Positions 41,131 to 48,547 of a DNA stretch of 48,547 nucleotides are shown one piece after another. The notes under the pieces are model-generated. The model saw only the letters and a list, made by a program, of their open reading frames with translations. It made no database searches and had not been told where the DNA came from. Source of the DNA: an uncultured Phycisphaeraceae bacterium (GTDB lineage: Bacteria > Planctomycetota > Phycisphaerae > Phycisphaerales > UBA1924); assembly GCA_937899905.1 (NCBI GenBank), contig CALCCF010000021.1:1-48547 (forward strand). Direction: 5' to 3'. Positions within the stretch are counted from its first letter, which is position 1. Each line of letters starts with the position of its first letter. The translations under genes and the position numbers were made by a program.

Positions 41131-43230
41131 ATGTCGCAGATCCTCCCATTCGCCGCCACCGCCTTCGACCTGGCCCTGGTGGTCGTGGGCTTCGGGCTCA
41201 TCATCGTCATCCACGAATTGGGCCACTTCGTCGCCGCGCGATGGGCGGGCATCCGCGTGTTCGCGTTCGCCGTCGGCTTCGGGCCGGCGGTCCTGAGCTT
41301 CCGCAAGGGCATGGGCTGGCGGCGGGGCAGCAGCGAAGCTGACTATCGGGCCCAGCTGTCCGATCGTGGGCTCACCGTCCACGATGAGGCGCCAAGCGAC
41401 ATCAGCCCGACCGAGTACCGCCTCAACTGGTTGCCATTCGGCGGCTACGTGAAGATGCTGGGCCAGGAAGACGCAAATCCGAACGCCACCAGCCACGCTG
41501 CCGACAGCTATCAGAACTGCCACCCTGCCAAGAGGCTCGTGGTCATCTCCGCGGGCGTTGTGGCCAACGTTGTTCTTGCGGCGTTTATCTTCATGTTCGT
41601 GTTCATGGTTGGGCTCAAGACCGAGCCCCCGCGCCTGGGCATGGTTGCCATCGATGGCCCTGCCGCTGGCGCTCTGCCGGTCGATCCCACGGTCATCGAG
41701 GCCGGCTTGCGTCCTGGCGATACCGTGCTGGAGATCGGCGGTCGAGAAGCGCGCAGCTTCAACGACATCATGCTGGCGTCGGCCATGGCGCAGCCCGGCC
41801 GGTCGATCGACGTGCTCGTTGAGCGTCGGGGATACGAGCAGCCGCTGGCTTTCGAGGTCATGCCGCGCACGTCGCCCGCCACCGGCTTGCAAGAGATCGG
41901 TATCGCGCCCGCGCAGTCGAACGAAGTGTTCGGCGACGGCGGTGACCGCGCCGGGTTCGATCGTGTCATGGAAATGCTGGGACTCAAGGGCGTACCGCCC
42001 GACGCAATGCTGATTTCGGCTCGTGTGGGCGATGGCGCATCCCAGGCCATCGAGGACGCTGGCCTGCTCGCCGAGGTCTTCGCGAACTCCGATGGCCAGA
42101 CCGTATCGCTCGAGTTTGGAACTGATGGCACCACCGTCGAGGCTCCTCTCGAGCCCAGGCCCGAGTTCCAGGAGACTCTGGTACAGATGGCGTCGGGCGC
42201 ACAGTCCCCGCAGACTCACCTCCTGGGCATGGTTCCAGTCATGGCAGTCGGTCCGCTCGACGAAACGGCCCGTGGGTACGAGCAGGGCCTGCGTGAGGGC
42301 GACGTCTTCCTTCGGCTTGGCTCACTGGAGTACCCGAGCGTCACCGACGGCATAGGCGAGATCCGCCGCCACTCCGGCAAGAACATCCCGATTGTCGTGC
42401 TCCGCGGCGAGGATGCCGTGGAGCTGGTTGCGAGCGTCTCAAGAGCCGGCCAGATCGGCTTCATCCCCGAGCAGAGGCTCGACCGGGCGCTCCTCGCTCG
42501 CCCATCGGCGGACGAAGCCCTGGCACAGCCCGCGATCGATCGCGCCGGCCTGACCGTGGTCGCCGTCGCCGGCGTACCGGTCTCGAGCTTCACCGACATC
42601 CGCAGCGCCCTGATCGACGCCACAGCCGAGGCGGCAGCCAGCGAGTCGGCCGCAACGGTCCAGCTTTTGGTGCGGCTGCCCTCGGCCGCTGGTTCCGAGG
42701 GTGCCGAGCAGCAGCGCACGCTCGAACTCTCGGTGTCACGGGTCGAGGCCCTCCATCATCTCGGCTACGCGCCACCCATCGGGCTCATGTCCGCCTTCAA
42801 GCCCGCCGAGTTCACGCTGCGGGCCGAGGGGCCGATCGACTCGGTGCGTGTCGGCCTGGCCGAAACCCACCGCGTGATGCTCATGACCTATCTCACGTTC
42901 GCGCGCCTGTTCCAGGGCACGGTGAAGATCGAGCACCTCAAGGGGCCGGTTGGCATCGCCCACCTCGGCACGAGGGTCGCAGACCGCGGGCTGATCTGGC
43001 TGTTGTTCTTCATGGCACTCATCAGCGTGAATCTCGCCGTCGTGAACTTCCTGCCCATCCCCATCGTCGACGGCGGGCAGTTCCTTTTTATCCTGTTTGA
43101 GTGGGTCCGCGGAAAGCCCGTGCCCGAAGCCGTTCAGAGCATCGCGACGGTTGCCGGCCTGTTGCTCATCGGGGCGGCGTTCCTTGTGGTGACGTTCAAC
43201 GACATCCGCAACGTCTTCACCGGGCTCTAG
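41131..43230 (+). CDS. rseP: Site-2 protease RseP (M50), extended
   Basis: A 699-residue intramembrane zinc metalloprotease. The active-site HELGH is at residues 28-32 in the first span, and the third catalytic residue region reads NFLPIPIVDGGQF near the C-terminal spans. Between them lie the expected membrane loop (LNWLPFGGYVKMLGQED, VVISAGVVANVVLAAFI) and at least two PDZ-like domains (about 185-245 and 395-450; a third degenerate one near 465-510). It is larger than the roughly 450 residues of Escherichia coli RseP because of the extra periplasmic domains. It cleaves anti-sigma factors after a first cut, and so could act on the membrane protein coupled to the ECF sigma factor in this window; that pairing is inference. 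No ribosome site is obvious at ATG 41131. Confidence 0.93.
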   Translation: MSQILPFAATAFDLALVVVGFGLIIVIHELGHFVAARWAGIRVFAFAVGFGPAVLSFRKGMGWRRGSSEADYRAQLSDRGLTVHDEAPSDISPTEYRLNWLPFGGYVKMLGQEDANPNATSHAADSYQNCHPAKRLVVISAGVVANVVLAAFIFMFVFMVGLKTEPPRLGMVAIDGPAAGALPVDPTVIEAGLRPGDTVLEIGGREARSFNDIMLASAMAQPGRSIDVLVERRGYEQPLAFEVMPRTSPATGLQEIGIAPAQSNEVFGDGGDRAGFDRVMEMLGLKGVPPDAMLISARVGDGASQAIEDAGLLAEVFANSDGQTVSLEFGTDGTTVEAPLEPRPEFQETLVQMASGAQSPQTHLLGMVPVMAVGPLDETARGYEQGLREGDVFLRLGSLEYPSVTDGIGEIRRHSGKNIPIVVLRGEDAVELVASVSRAGQIGFIPEQRLDRALLARPSADEALAQPAIDRAGLTVVAVAGVPVSSFTDIRSALIDATAEAAASESAATVQLLVRLPSAAGSEGAEQQRTLELSVSRVEALHHLGYAPPIGLMSAFKPAEFTLRAEGPIDSVRVGLAETHRVMLMTYLTFARLFQGTVKIEHLKGPVGIAHLGTRVADRGLIWLLFFMALISVNLAVVNFLPIPIVDGGQFLFILFEWVRGKPVPEAVQSIATVAGLLLIGAAFLVVTFNDIRNVFTGL

Positions 43231-43233
43231 GTC

Positions 43234-44151
43234 TTGATCGGCCTGCTCGCACTGCTCGCCGTCGGTGGCGGGCTCTATTGGCTCGTGCTCGTTGGGTGGA
43301 CCGTCCACGCGCTGCGCAAGCCGCCGCGGCAGACCTATGCCGCGGCAGTTTCGCGGAGCCGCGCCGGTGAGCCGTCCGAGCTCGACGACTCACGCGAATT
43401 CACGACGTGGAACCTGCAGAGCCAAGGCCGAGGCCTCGTCGCCTGGGACATCCCAGGAGACGTACGCGACGGGCCGGTCGCGATCGTCACGCACGGCTGG
43501 GGCAGCGGCAAGGTAAACACGCTCGTGCGCGTGCCAACACTCGTTCGGCTGTGCTCGCGCGTCGTCCTCTGGGACCAGCCCGGCCACGGAGAGAGTGGGG
43601 GGGCGTGTTCGCTGGGCGTGCTCGAGCGTCAAGACCTGTTGGCGATTGTCGAACGTATTGGCAACGACCGGCCGATCGTGCTCATCGGTTCGTCCATGGG
43701 TGCCGGCGTCTCGATCGCCGCGGCCAGCGAGTCGGAAGACGTCGCGCTGGTGATTGCCGAAGCGCCGTATCGAGTGCCGCCAACACCCGCTCGCAACGTC
43801 ATGCGCCGACGGCACGCGCCGATCACCCTGAACCTGCTGCCCGCGCTCTCCTGGATCGGGCTCGTCTCGACCAGGCGTTGGACCGGGCCCTCACTCACGA
43901 TTTCGCCCGACCAGCCGTTCGATCGCGCGGCGATTGCGGCGGGGCTCAAGTGCCCATTGGTCGTCATCCACGGCGATCTCGACGAGACCTGCCCTCTCGA
44001 AGACGGCCGCGAGATCGCCGAGGCGTGCCCGCAGGGCCGATTCGTCGAGATTCCTGGCGGCACACACCAGAACCTGTGGAAGGAAGAGGCCCTGCGTGCG
44101 ACGATGGAGCGTGAATACCACGACGCCATCACCGCCCTCCGCGACGCCTGA
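43234..44151 (+). CDS. Alpha/beta hydrolase, membrane anchored
   Basis: A 305-residue protein that starts with TTG 43234, three bases after the rseP stop. One N-terminal span (about 1-24, LLALLAVGGGLYWLVLVGW) precedes an alpha/beta-hydrolase fold: oxyanion region THGWGSGK, nucleophile elbow GSSMGAG (Ser near residue 151), acid site HGDLDETCP, and histidine GGTHQN near the end. All three catalytic residues are in place. Substrate unknown. It overlaps the deoC start by 41 nt, so the three genes rseP, hydrolase and deoC are probably one message. Confidence 0.85.
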   Translation: MIGLLALLAVGGGLYWLVLVGWTVHALRKPPRQTYAAAVSRSRAGEPSELDDSREFTTWNLQSQGRGLVAWDIPGDVRDGPVAIVTHGWGSGKVNTLVRVPTLVRLCSRVVLWDQPGHGESGGACSLGVLERQDLLAIVERIGNDRPIVLIGSSMGAGVSIAAASESEDVALVIAEAPYRVPPTPARNVMRRRHAPITLNLLPALSWIGLVSTRRWTGPSLTISPDQPFDRAAIAAGLKCPLVVIHGDLDETCPLEDGREIAEACPQGRFVEIPGGTHQNLWKEEALRATMEREYHDAITALRDA

Positions 44152-44911
44152 GCTCTTGCGACAGCTCGTGGGCGTGCTCGACCTGACCACGCTCGAGGCG
44201 ACCGACACCGCCGAGCGTGTGACTGACCTTTGCGTGCGCGGACGTGCCCCCCTCGGCGACGAAGCAACAACGGTGGGGGCCATCTGCGTCTACCCGACCA
44301 TGGTGCCCGCCGCCGCAGAGGCTTTGGAAGGCTCGAGCGTGCGCCTCGCTTCCGTCGCCGGCGCATTCCCAAACGGCATGTCCCCGTTGCACGTCCGCGT
44401 TGCCGAGGCGGCGTGGTGTGTCGAGCAGGGCGCCAACGAGATCGACATGGTCATTAGCCGCGGCGAGTTCCTCTCGGGCAGACGAGATGCCGTGAATCAA
44501 GAGGTCCGCGAGATCCGCGCGGCCATCGGCTACGCGTCGCTCAAGGTCATCTTCGAGACCGGCGAGCTTGAGACCGAAGCGAACATCCGCGCCGCGAGCG
44601 AGCTCGTCGTGCCGCTGCTACGCGACGGCGACTTCATCAAGACGAGCACCGGAAAGACCCAGCCCGCGGCGACGCTCGAAGCGACCGGCATCATGCTTGG
44701 CGTGCTTGCCGAGGCGTGGCGCACCGGCGGCCCCAAGGTCGGCCTCAAGCCCGCCGGCGGCGTGCGGACGGCCGCCGACGCGGTCGCGTACTGGGATCAG
44801 GCCCGGACGATCATGGCCGGCCACGACGGCTGGCAAACGCCCGACCCGCGTTACTTCCGCATCGGAGCGTCGAGCCTACTGGATTCGCTCGCGGCCGAGA
44901 TCCATGGCTGA
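44111..44911 (+). CDS. deoC: Deoxyribose-phosphate aldolase
   Basis: A 266-residue enzyme that splits 2-deoxyribose 5-phosphate into glyceraldehyde 3-phosphate and acetaldehyde, forming a Schiff base on lysine. The DeoC signature IKTSTGKTQ is present (Lys near 177, second Lys in the motif), and the second conserved site VGLKPAGGVRTA has Lys213. The start is uncertain: GTG 44111 overlaps the hydrolase end; TTG 44156 (LLRQLVGVLDLTT) is an alternative. Nucleoside salvage; no other deo gene is seen. Confidence 0.9.
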   Translation: MNTTTPSPPSATPELLRQLVGVLDLTTLEATDTAERVTDLCVRGRAPLGDEATTVGAICVYPTMVPAAAEALEGSSVRLASVAGAFPNGMSPLHVRVAEAAWCVEQGANEIDMVISRGEFLSGRRDAVNQEVREIRAAIGYASLKVIFETGELETEANIRAASELVVPLLRDGDFIKTSTGKTQPAATLEATGIMLGVLAEAWRTGGPKVGLKPAGGVRTAADAVAYWDQARTIMAGHDGWQTPDPRYFRIGASSLLDSLAAEIHG

Positions 44912-45062
44912 AACTCAGGGAGACTGCCGCGCATCGAGTGCGTATCGGCTGATCAGAATCCGCAATTTCTGTGGCAATCAATCGCCATCGGACGAGGACT
45001 GATCCACAATCCCGCAAGAGCCACGGCCGGGCGATGCCCGGAGACTCGCAAGGAGGGCCATC

Positions 45063-45311
45063 ATGCGAAAATCAATACGCCTCGTACTCGGGGGACTCGG
45101 CGTGCTCGCCCTCGGCCTGCTCGCCGGCTGCAAGCCCGACATCCCGCTGGTGCCGTTTATCAAGAGTGATGTCATGCCCTATGGCGACATGCAAGAGGTC
45201 GGGCCGATCTCGCCCGAGTCTTCGGATCGGGTCAGACTCCCCGATCGCTCGCCCCAAGCGACTCCAGCTCCGAGCCATACCGCTCCCGCAGCGGCTCCAC
45301 GACTTCCTTGA
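45063..45311 (+). CDS. Small lipoprotein, unknown function
   Basis: An 82-residue protein with a strong start (ATG 45063, AGGAGG about 6 nt upstream) and a lipobox signal (VLALGLLAGCKPD, Cys near residue 23). The rest has no domain; the last 25 residues are Pro/Ala/Thr-rich and overlap the 3' end of purB on the opposite strand by 80 bp. Because of that overlap the true C terminus could differ. Confidence 0.7.
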   Translation: MRKSIRLVLGGLGVLALGLLAGCKPDIPLVPFIKSDVMPYGDMQEVGPISPESSDRVRLPDRSPQATPAPSHTAPAAAPRLP

Positions 45312-46767
45312 GGAAACGCTCGGTCTGCTCGACCGAGCGGCCGACGTACTTCATCGGGTCGAGCAACTGGTCCTCGGTAAGCAGGTGGTGAACCGGTGCG
45401 AACGCCTCGTCGCCGCGGAGGCGTTCGATGAGGTCGTTGTCCTCGCCGTCTTGCTTCACCTTCATCCCCGCCGCCTGGGCGTGTACGCGGATCTTCTCGT
45501 GCAGTTCCTGGCGATCGCCGCCAGCCTTGACGGCCTCCATCAGGATGTTCTCCGTCGCCAGGAACGGCAGCTCGGCCATCAGGTTCTTGCGCACCATGGC
45601 CTCGTGTACGACGAGCCCCGACGCGACCTGGTGCATGAGGTCGAGCGCGCCGTCGAGCGCGAGGAACGCCTCGGGCAGGCTCAGGCGTCGATTGCTCGAA
45701 TCATCGAGCGTGCGCTCCAGCCACTGCGTGGCGGCCGTGTCGTAGGCGTTGCCCACCAGGTTCATCACGAATCGCGTCAGCCCACAGATGCGCTCACACT
45801 TCATCGGGTTGCGCTTGTAGGGCATGGCCGACGAGCCGATCTGCTTTGAGCCGAAGGGCTCGTCGATCTCCTTGCGGTTGGAGAGCAGGCGGATGTCGGT
45901 GGCGATCTTGTGGAGGACGGAGGCGATGGAGGCGAGATCGGCGAGGATGAAACTGTCGTAGGCCCGAGGATAGGTCTGGCCTGTCAAGTCGAACGCAGCC
46001 AACTCTACGTATTGGTGGTTGCTTCCGAACCACAATTCACTCATGAGGCCGTCTTGCCCAAGGAGTCGCTCCAGAAATGCACGCTCAAGACCGTCAACCG
46101 CTTCTGGGTCGTCGGCGAGAAGCTTCAGGAACGACGCTTGCGTTCCGGTAGCGCCTCTCAACCCTCGCAGACGAGGTTGTGGGAACCCATCCAAAGTGCG
46201 CTTGCAGGCCATTCCCAACTCTGCAGCCCACCCGGCGCACCGACGACCGACAGTGACGGGTTGCGCCGACTGATAGTGCGTGAAGCCGAGAGTTGGGGTC
46301 CGTGCGTGCTCGATGGCCTGGGCGGAAAGCGTCTCGATCGCGCGCCCCAGCTTGGTCGTAATGGCTCGCAATGACTGGTGGGTGACCAGCAAATCCGCAT
46401 TACACACCACATCCTGGCTCGTACACCCCAGATGGATGATCGCCTTTGCCTTGGGGCACTGCTCGCCAAGGCAGTGCACGTGCGCCATCACGTCGTGCCG
46501 CAGGTCGCGTTCGATCTCGCTCGCGCGGGCGAGTTCCTCGTCGGTGATGCCGCGCTCGACGACTGCTCGCAGCTCGTCGACCTGCTCCCGGGACACGAGT
46601 GGCGTTTCCCAGTCTTTCGTCACCTCGTGCTGGGCTTCGGCCACCGCCAGCCAGATGCGACGCCAGGTGTTGAACTTGTGCCGTGGGCTCCAGATGCGGA
46701 GCATCTCGGGCGAGGCATTGCGCGATGCGAGCGGTGAGGTGTACGTGTCGTTGGGGTTGGTGGGCAT
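45232..46767 (-). CDS. purB: Adenylosuccinate lyase
   Basis: A 511-residue fumarase/aspartase superfamily enzyme acting twice in purine synthesis (SAICAR and adenylosuccinate cleavage). Conserved parts include HDVMAHVHCLGEQCPKAK, IHLGCTSQDVVCNADLL, the serine loop with the superfamily signature GSSAMPYKRNP (near residue 311), and DLIERLRGDEAFAPV late in the protein. It is slightly longer than many bacterial forms, resembling the longer animal-type ADSL. ATG 46767 is the natural start. Its 3' end overlaps the convergent lipoprotein gene. Confidence 0.95.
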   Translation of the reverse strand: MPTNPNDTYTSPLASRNASPEMLRIWSPRHKFNTWRRIWLAVAEAQHEVTKDWETPLVSREQVDELRAVVERGITDEELARASEIERDLRHDVMAHVHCLGEQCPKAKAIIHLGCTSQDVVCNADLLVTHQSLRAITTKLGRAIETLSAQAIEHARTPTLGFTHYQSAQPVTVGRRCAGWAAELGMACKRTLDGFPQPRLRGLRGATGTQASFLKLLADDPEAVDGLERAFLERLLGQDGLMSELWFGSNHQYVELAAFDLTGQTYPRAYDSFILADLASIASVLHKIATDIRLLSNRKEIDEPFGSKQIGSSAMPYKRNPMKCERICGLTRFVMNLVGNAYDTAATQWLERTLDDSSNRRLSLPEAFLALDGALDLMHQVASGLVVHEAMVRKNLMAELPFLATENILMEAVKAGGDRQELHEKIRVHAQAAGMKVKQDGEDNDLIERLRGDEAFAPVHHLLTEDQLLDPMKYVGRSVEQTERFLKEVVEPLRERYGSELESLGASDRGV

Positions 46768-46806
46768 GTACGCGATGATATTCGCGCCATGCGTCTCACC
46801 CTGTTG

Positions 46807-47163
46807 TCACGCGCTCCGGATCGCCGCCGCATCCAGTTTGCGTTGCTCGGCCTTGTCGTACTGGGCGCGGATGATCGGCGTGAGCATGCCGAAGAGCAGC
46901 GTGCCGGTGATGCCCGGCAGCAGGAACACGAACCACACGTACCAGGGCTGGCCGAGAACAAGAGCGACGAGCCCCGTCGCCGCCAGGCCCAGCCCGAACA
47001 GGAAGCCGGCCGCGAAGATGCCCACGACCAGCCCACGGGCCTTGCCCAGCGATGCCAAGGGCCCGCCAACACCACCGCCGATGCCGCCGAAGCCCGCGCC
47101 GTAGATGACACCCACGGCCGCGCCCACAAATCCCGCCGCCTGCTCGGTAAACCACGGATCCAT
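46807..47163 (-). CDS. Small membrane protein paired with DUF2089 gene
   Basis: A 118-residue protein with about three spans: a glycine-rich one (about 8-32, GAAVGVIYGAGFGGIGGG), then about 42-64 and 70-94. A short basic tail (YDKAEQRKLDAAAIR) ends it. The ATG overlaps the stop of the DUF2089 gene (TAATG), so the pair is co-translated. No family name recognised. Such pairs of a small HTH protein and a membrane protein often form regulator/target units. Confidence 0.75.
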   Translation of the reverse strand: MDPWFTEQAAGFVGAAVGVIYGAGFGGIGGGVGGPLASLGKARGLVVGIFAAGFLFGLGLAATGLVALVLGQPWYVWFVFLLPGITGTLLFGMLTPIIRAQYDKAEQRKLDAAAIRSA

Positions 47164-47516
47164 TACGAGCCTCCCTTTTCGATGTTGTCCTTAGCCTCGG
47201 CGGCGGCCAGCACGCGGCGGGCCCCCGAAGCCGTCAATTCTCCACGCTGGACCAGCTCGGCCAACGCCTCGGCCAGCGGGTCCGCCGGCCGGTTCTCGAC
47301 CGCCGCCCGCAACCGCTCGATCACCCCGTCCAGCCGCGTGCGGATGGTCGGATAGCTCACCCCGTAGTGCTTGGCGAGGTCCTTGAGCGAGCCCGAGCGC
47401 AAGACGAACTCGATGATCAGGGCCCGATCCTCTTCGGGCACGCGATCGAGCGGCGACTTGGCTTGCTGGACTTCCACGGCTGGACTGGTGGTCGAGTTGA
47501 ACGATGTCAAAGCCAT
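47163..47516 (-). CDS. DUF2089 family protein with HTH
   Basis: A 117-residue protein of the DUF2089 family. The core, about residues 27-80, is a helix-turn-helix of the sigma-70 region-4 type: LIIEFVLRSGSLKDLAKHY then GVSYPTIRTRLDGVIERLR. The N-terminal zinc-ribbon cysteines found in some DUF2089 proteins are absent. Tail ends AKDNIEKGGS. ATG 47516 is preferred over TTG 47525 because a promoter -10 box occupies 47525-47530, giving a start about at the transcript 5' end. Probably a transcriptional regulator of the co-translated membrane protein or itself. Confidence 0.82.
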   Translation of the reverse strand: MALTSFNSTTSPAVEVQQAKSPLDRVPEEDRALIIEFVLRSGSLKDLAKHYGVSYPTIRTRLDGVIERLRAAVENRPADPLAEALAELVQRGELTASGARRVLAAAEAKDNIEKGGS

Positions 47517-47524
47517 ACTCGACA

Positions 47525-47553
47525 AATATAAACCACAATGTGAATAAAATCAA
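47525..47553 (-). promoter_or_regulatory. Sigma-70-type promoter giving a near-leaderless DUF2089 mRNA
   Basis: On the minus strand TTGATT (47553-47548) and TATATT (47530-47525) are 17 bp apart, matching four and five of six consensus bases. Transcription would begin near 47518, one or two bases before ATG 47516. The block sits in a 60-bp AT-rich patch. Confidence 0.7.
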
Positions 47554-47665
47554 GATTATATTGAAAATAATGCAATACTTGGCTGCTGGCCGGCTCGTGA
47601 AGGCCACCAGGGCCGTTCTGCGGCCTTCGACCTACCATCACCTTTGACCCAGGAGGAGCCCTGCC

Positions 47666-48547
47666 GTGACCACGATGACCGCCGCCCCGTCGTCCAGCCA
47701 AGACATCGCCGCCATCCTGGGATCGGAGGCCGAGAGCCTTCTCGGTTACACGGCCACCGGCTTCGACAAGGCCTCGCTCTCGCTGCCCGGGCCGGACTTC
47801 ATCGACCGCGTGGTCGCCCTCACCGATCGGCCGGTGCCGGTGCTGCGGAATTTCCAGACGCTCATGAACCACGGCCGCCTGGGCGGCACGGGCTATGTCA
47901 GCATCCTGCCCGTCGATCAGGGCGTGGAACACTCGGCCGGCGCGAGCTTCGCGCCCAATCCCGAGTACTTCGACCCCGAGAACATCGTCAAGCTGGCGAT
48001 CGACGGCGGCTGCAACGCGGTGGCTTCGACCTTCGGCGTGCTGGGCGCCGTGTCGCGCAAGTACGCCCACAAGATCCCGTTCCTCGTGAAGTTCAACCAT
48101 AATGAGCTGCTGACCTATCCCAACGTGCACAGCCAGACGCTCTACGGCACCATACAGCAGTGCTACGAGATGGGCGCGATCGCCGTTGGTGCGACGATCT
48201 ACTTCGGCAGCGAGAACTCGCGCGAGCAGATCCAGTACGTCAGCGAGATGTTCGCCCACGCCCACGCGCTGGGCATGGTCACCGTGCTGTGGTGCTACAC
48301 GCGCAACGACGCCTTCAAAGCCACCGGCCCTGACGGAAAGAAGACCGACTACCACGACAGCGCCGACCTGACCGGTCAGGCCAACCACCTGGGCGCGACC
48401 ATCCAGGCTGACATCGTCAAGCAGAAGCTGGCCACCAAGAACGGCGGCTATGTTGCGCTAAACACAGGCGACAGCAGCTACGGCAAGTTCCGCAACGCGA
48501 TCTACACCAAGCTCGCCAGCGGCGACGCGCACAGCCAAAACCACCAC
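47666..48547 (+). CDS. fbaB: Class I fructose-bisphosphate aldolase, 3' end cut by window edge
   Basis: The frame is open to the last base of the window (294 codons), so the stop and roughly the last 70-80 residues are missing. GTG 47666 follows AGGAGG by 9 nt; ATG 47675 is in frame. The sequence follows Escherichia coli FbaB (DhnA-type class I aldolase) closely: [68 protein letters not shown] (Schiff-base-fold lysine region), [30 protein letters not shown] and [15 protein letters not shown]. It cleaves fructose 1,6-bisphosphate in glycolysis or builds it in gluconeogenesis. The gap before it is shared with the divergent DUF2089 gene. Confidence 0.93.
   Translation, partial: MTTMTAAPSSSQDIAAILGSEAESLLGYTATGFDKASLSLPGPDFIDRVVALTDRPVPVLRNFQTLMNHGRLGGTGYVSILPVDQGVEHSAGASFAPNPEYFDPENIVKLAIDGGCNAVASTFGVLGAVSRKYAHKIPFLVKFNHNELLTYPNVHSQTLYGTIQQCYEMGAIAVGATIYFGSENSREQIQYVSEMFAHAHALGMVTVLWCYTRNDAFKATGPDGKKTDYHDSADLTGQANHLGATIQADIVKQKLATKNGGYVALNTGDSSYGKFRNAIYTKLASGDAHSQNHH

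Noticed and set aside
47644-48102. Plus-strand open frame with basic residues at the window end
   Set aside because: Out of frame with fbaB, which is open from 47666 to the edge and matches class I aldolase throughout.

Overview
The window is a GC-rich bacterial contig from a planctomycete, most likely class Phycisphaerae and probably order Phycisphaerales. That call rests on family recognition from sequence alone. Three secreted proteins end in the same 52-residue paired dockerin-like tail finishing in Gly-Cys. A 2,482-residue surface protein carries a planctomycete-type LEPR-XLL motif near its N terminus. MqnD (futalosine menaquinone route), DUF1569 and DUF2089 proteins, and a TatC with an enlarged external loop fit the same group. 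Bases 1-52 are not genomic: they are an Illumina P7/index adapter left on the contig end. The other end cuts through fbaB.

Layout. 108-3294 (minus): tatC, tadA, inorganic pyrophosphatase and a CHAD-domain protein. 3477-7966 (plus): ECF sigma factor, coupled membrane protein (probable anti-sigma), a secreted PDZ protein broken by one in-frame TGA, a terminator, then a MoxR ATPase. 7985-11352: a secreted helical protein (minus), then DUF1569 protein, small membrane protein and Eis-like acetyltransferase (plus). 11433-13950 (minus): two tandem-duplicated secreted proteins with dockerin-like tails. 14160-20884: DUF58 protein divergent from a cardiolipin synthase, two exported proteins, a GlsB-type membrane protein and a single-span protein. 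21031-22953 (minus): spondin-domain protein with the same tail, and mqnD. 23079-26479 (plus): coupled VWA-like membrane protein and a large exported helical protein. 26476-29893 (minus): membrane thioredoxin, two CNNM/CorC-type membrane proteins, HscB-like J protein. 30013-30735: Asp/Glu racemase homologue without the usual cysteines. 31134-38582: giant surface protein. 38692-44911: rhodanese-like lipoprotein (minus), DsbD N-domain protein, redoxin, RseP, hydrolase, deoC. 45063-48547: small lipoprotein, purB (minus), a DUF2089/membrane protein pair (minus) with a near-leaderless promoter, and fbaB (plus, truncated).

How the parts fit. Envelope and export functions dominate. TatC exports folded proteins, the sigma/anti-sigma pair with the PDZ protein and RseP look like envelope-stress parts, and MoxR, DUF58, VWA and a large helical exported protein are the components of the usual MoxR locus, here scattered over 20 kb. 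The redoxin, DsbD-like and thioredoxin genes suggest extracytoplasmic thiol chemistry. The dockerin-tailed proteins and the LEPR-XLL giant are the most distinctive content. No tRNA, rRNA, CRISPR array, transposase or phage gene was seen.
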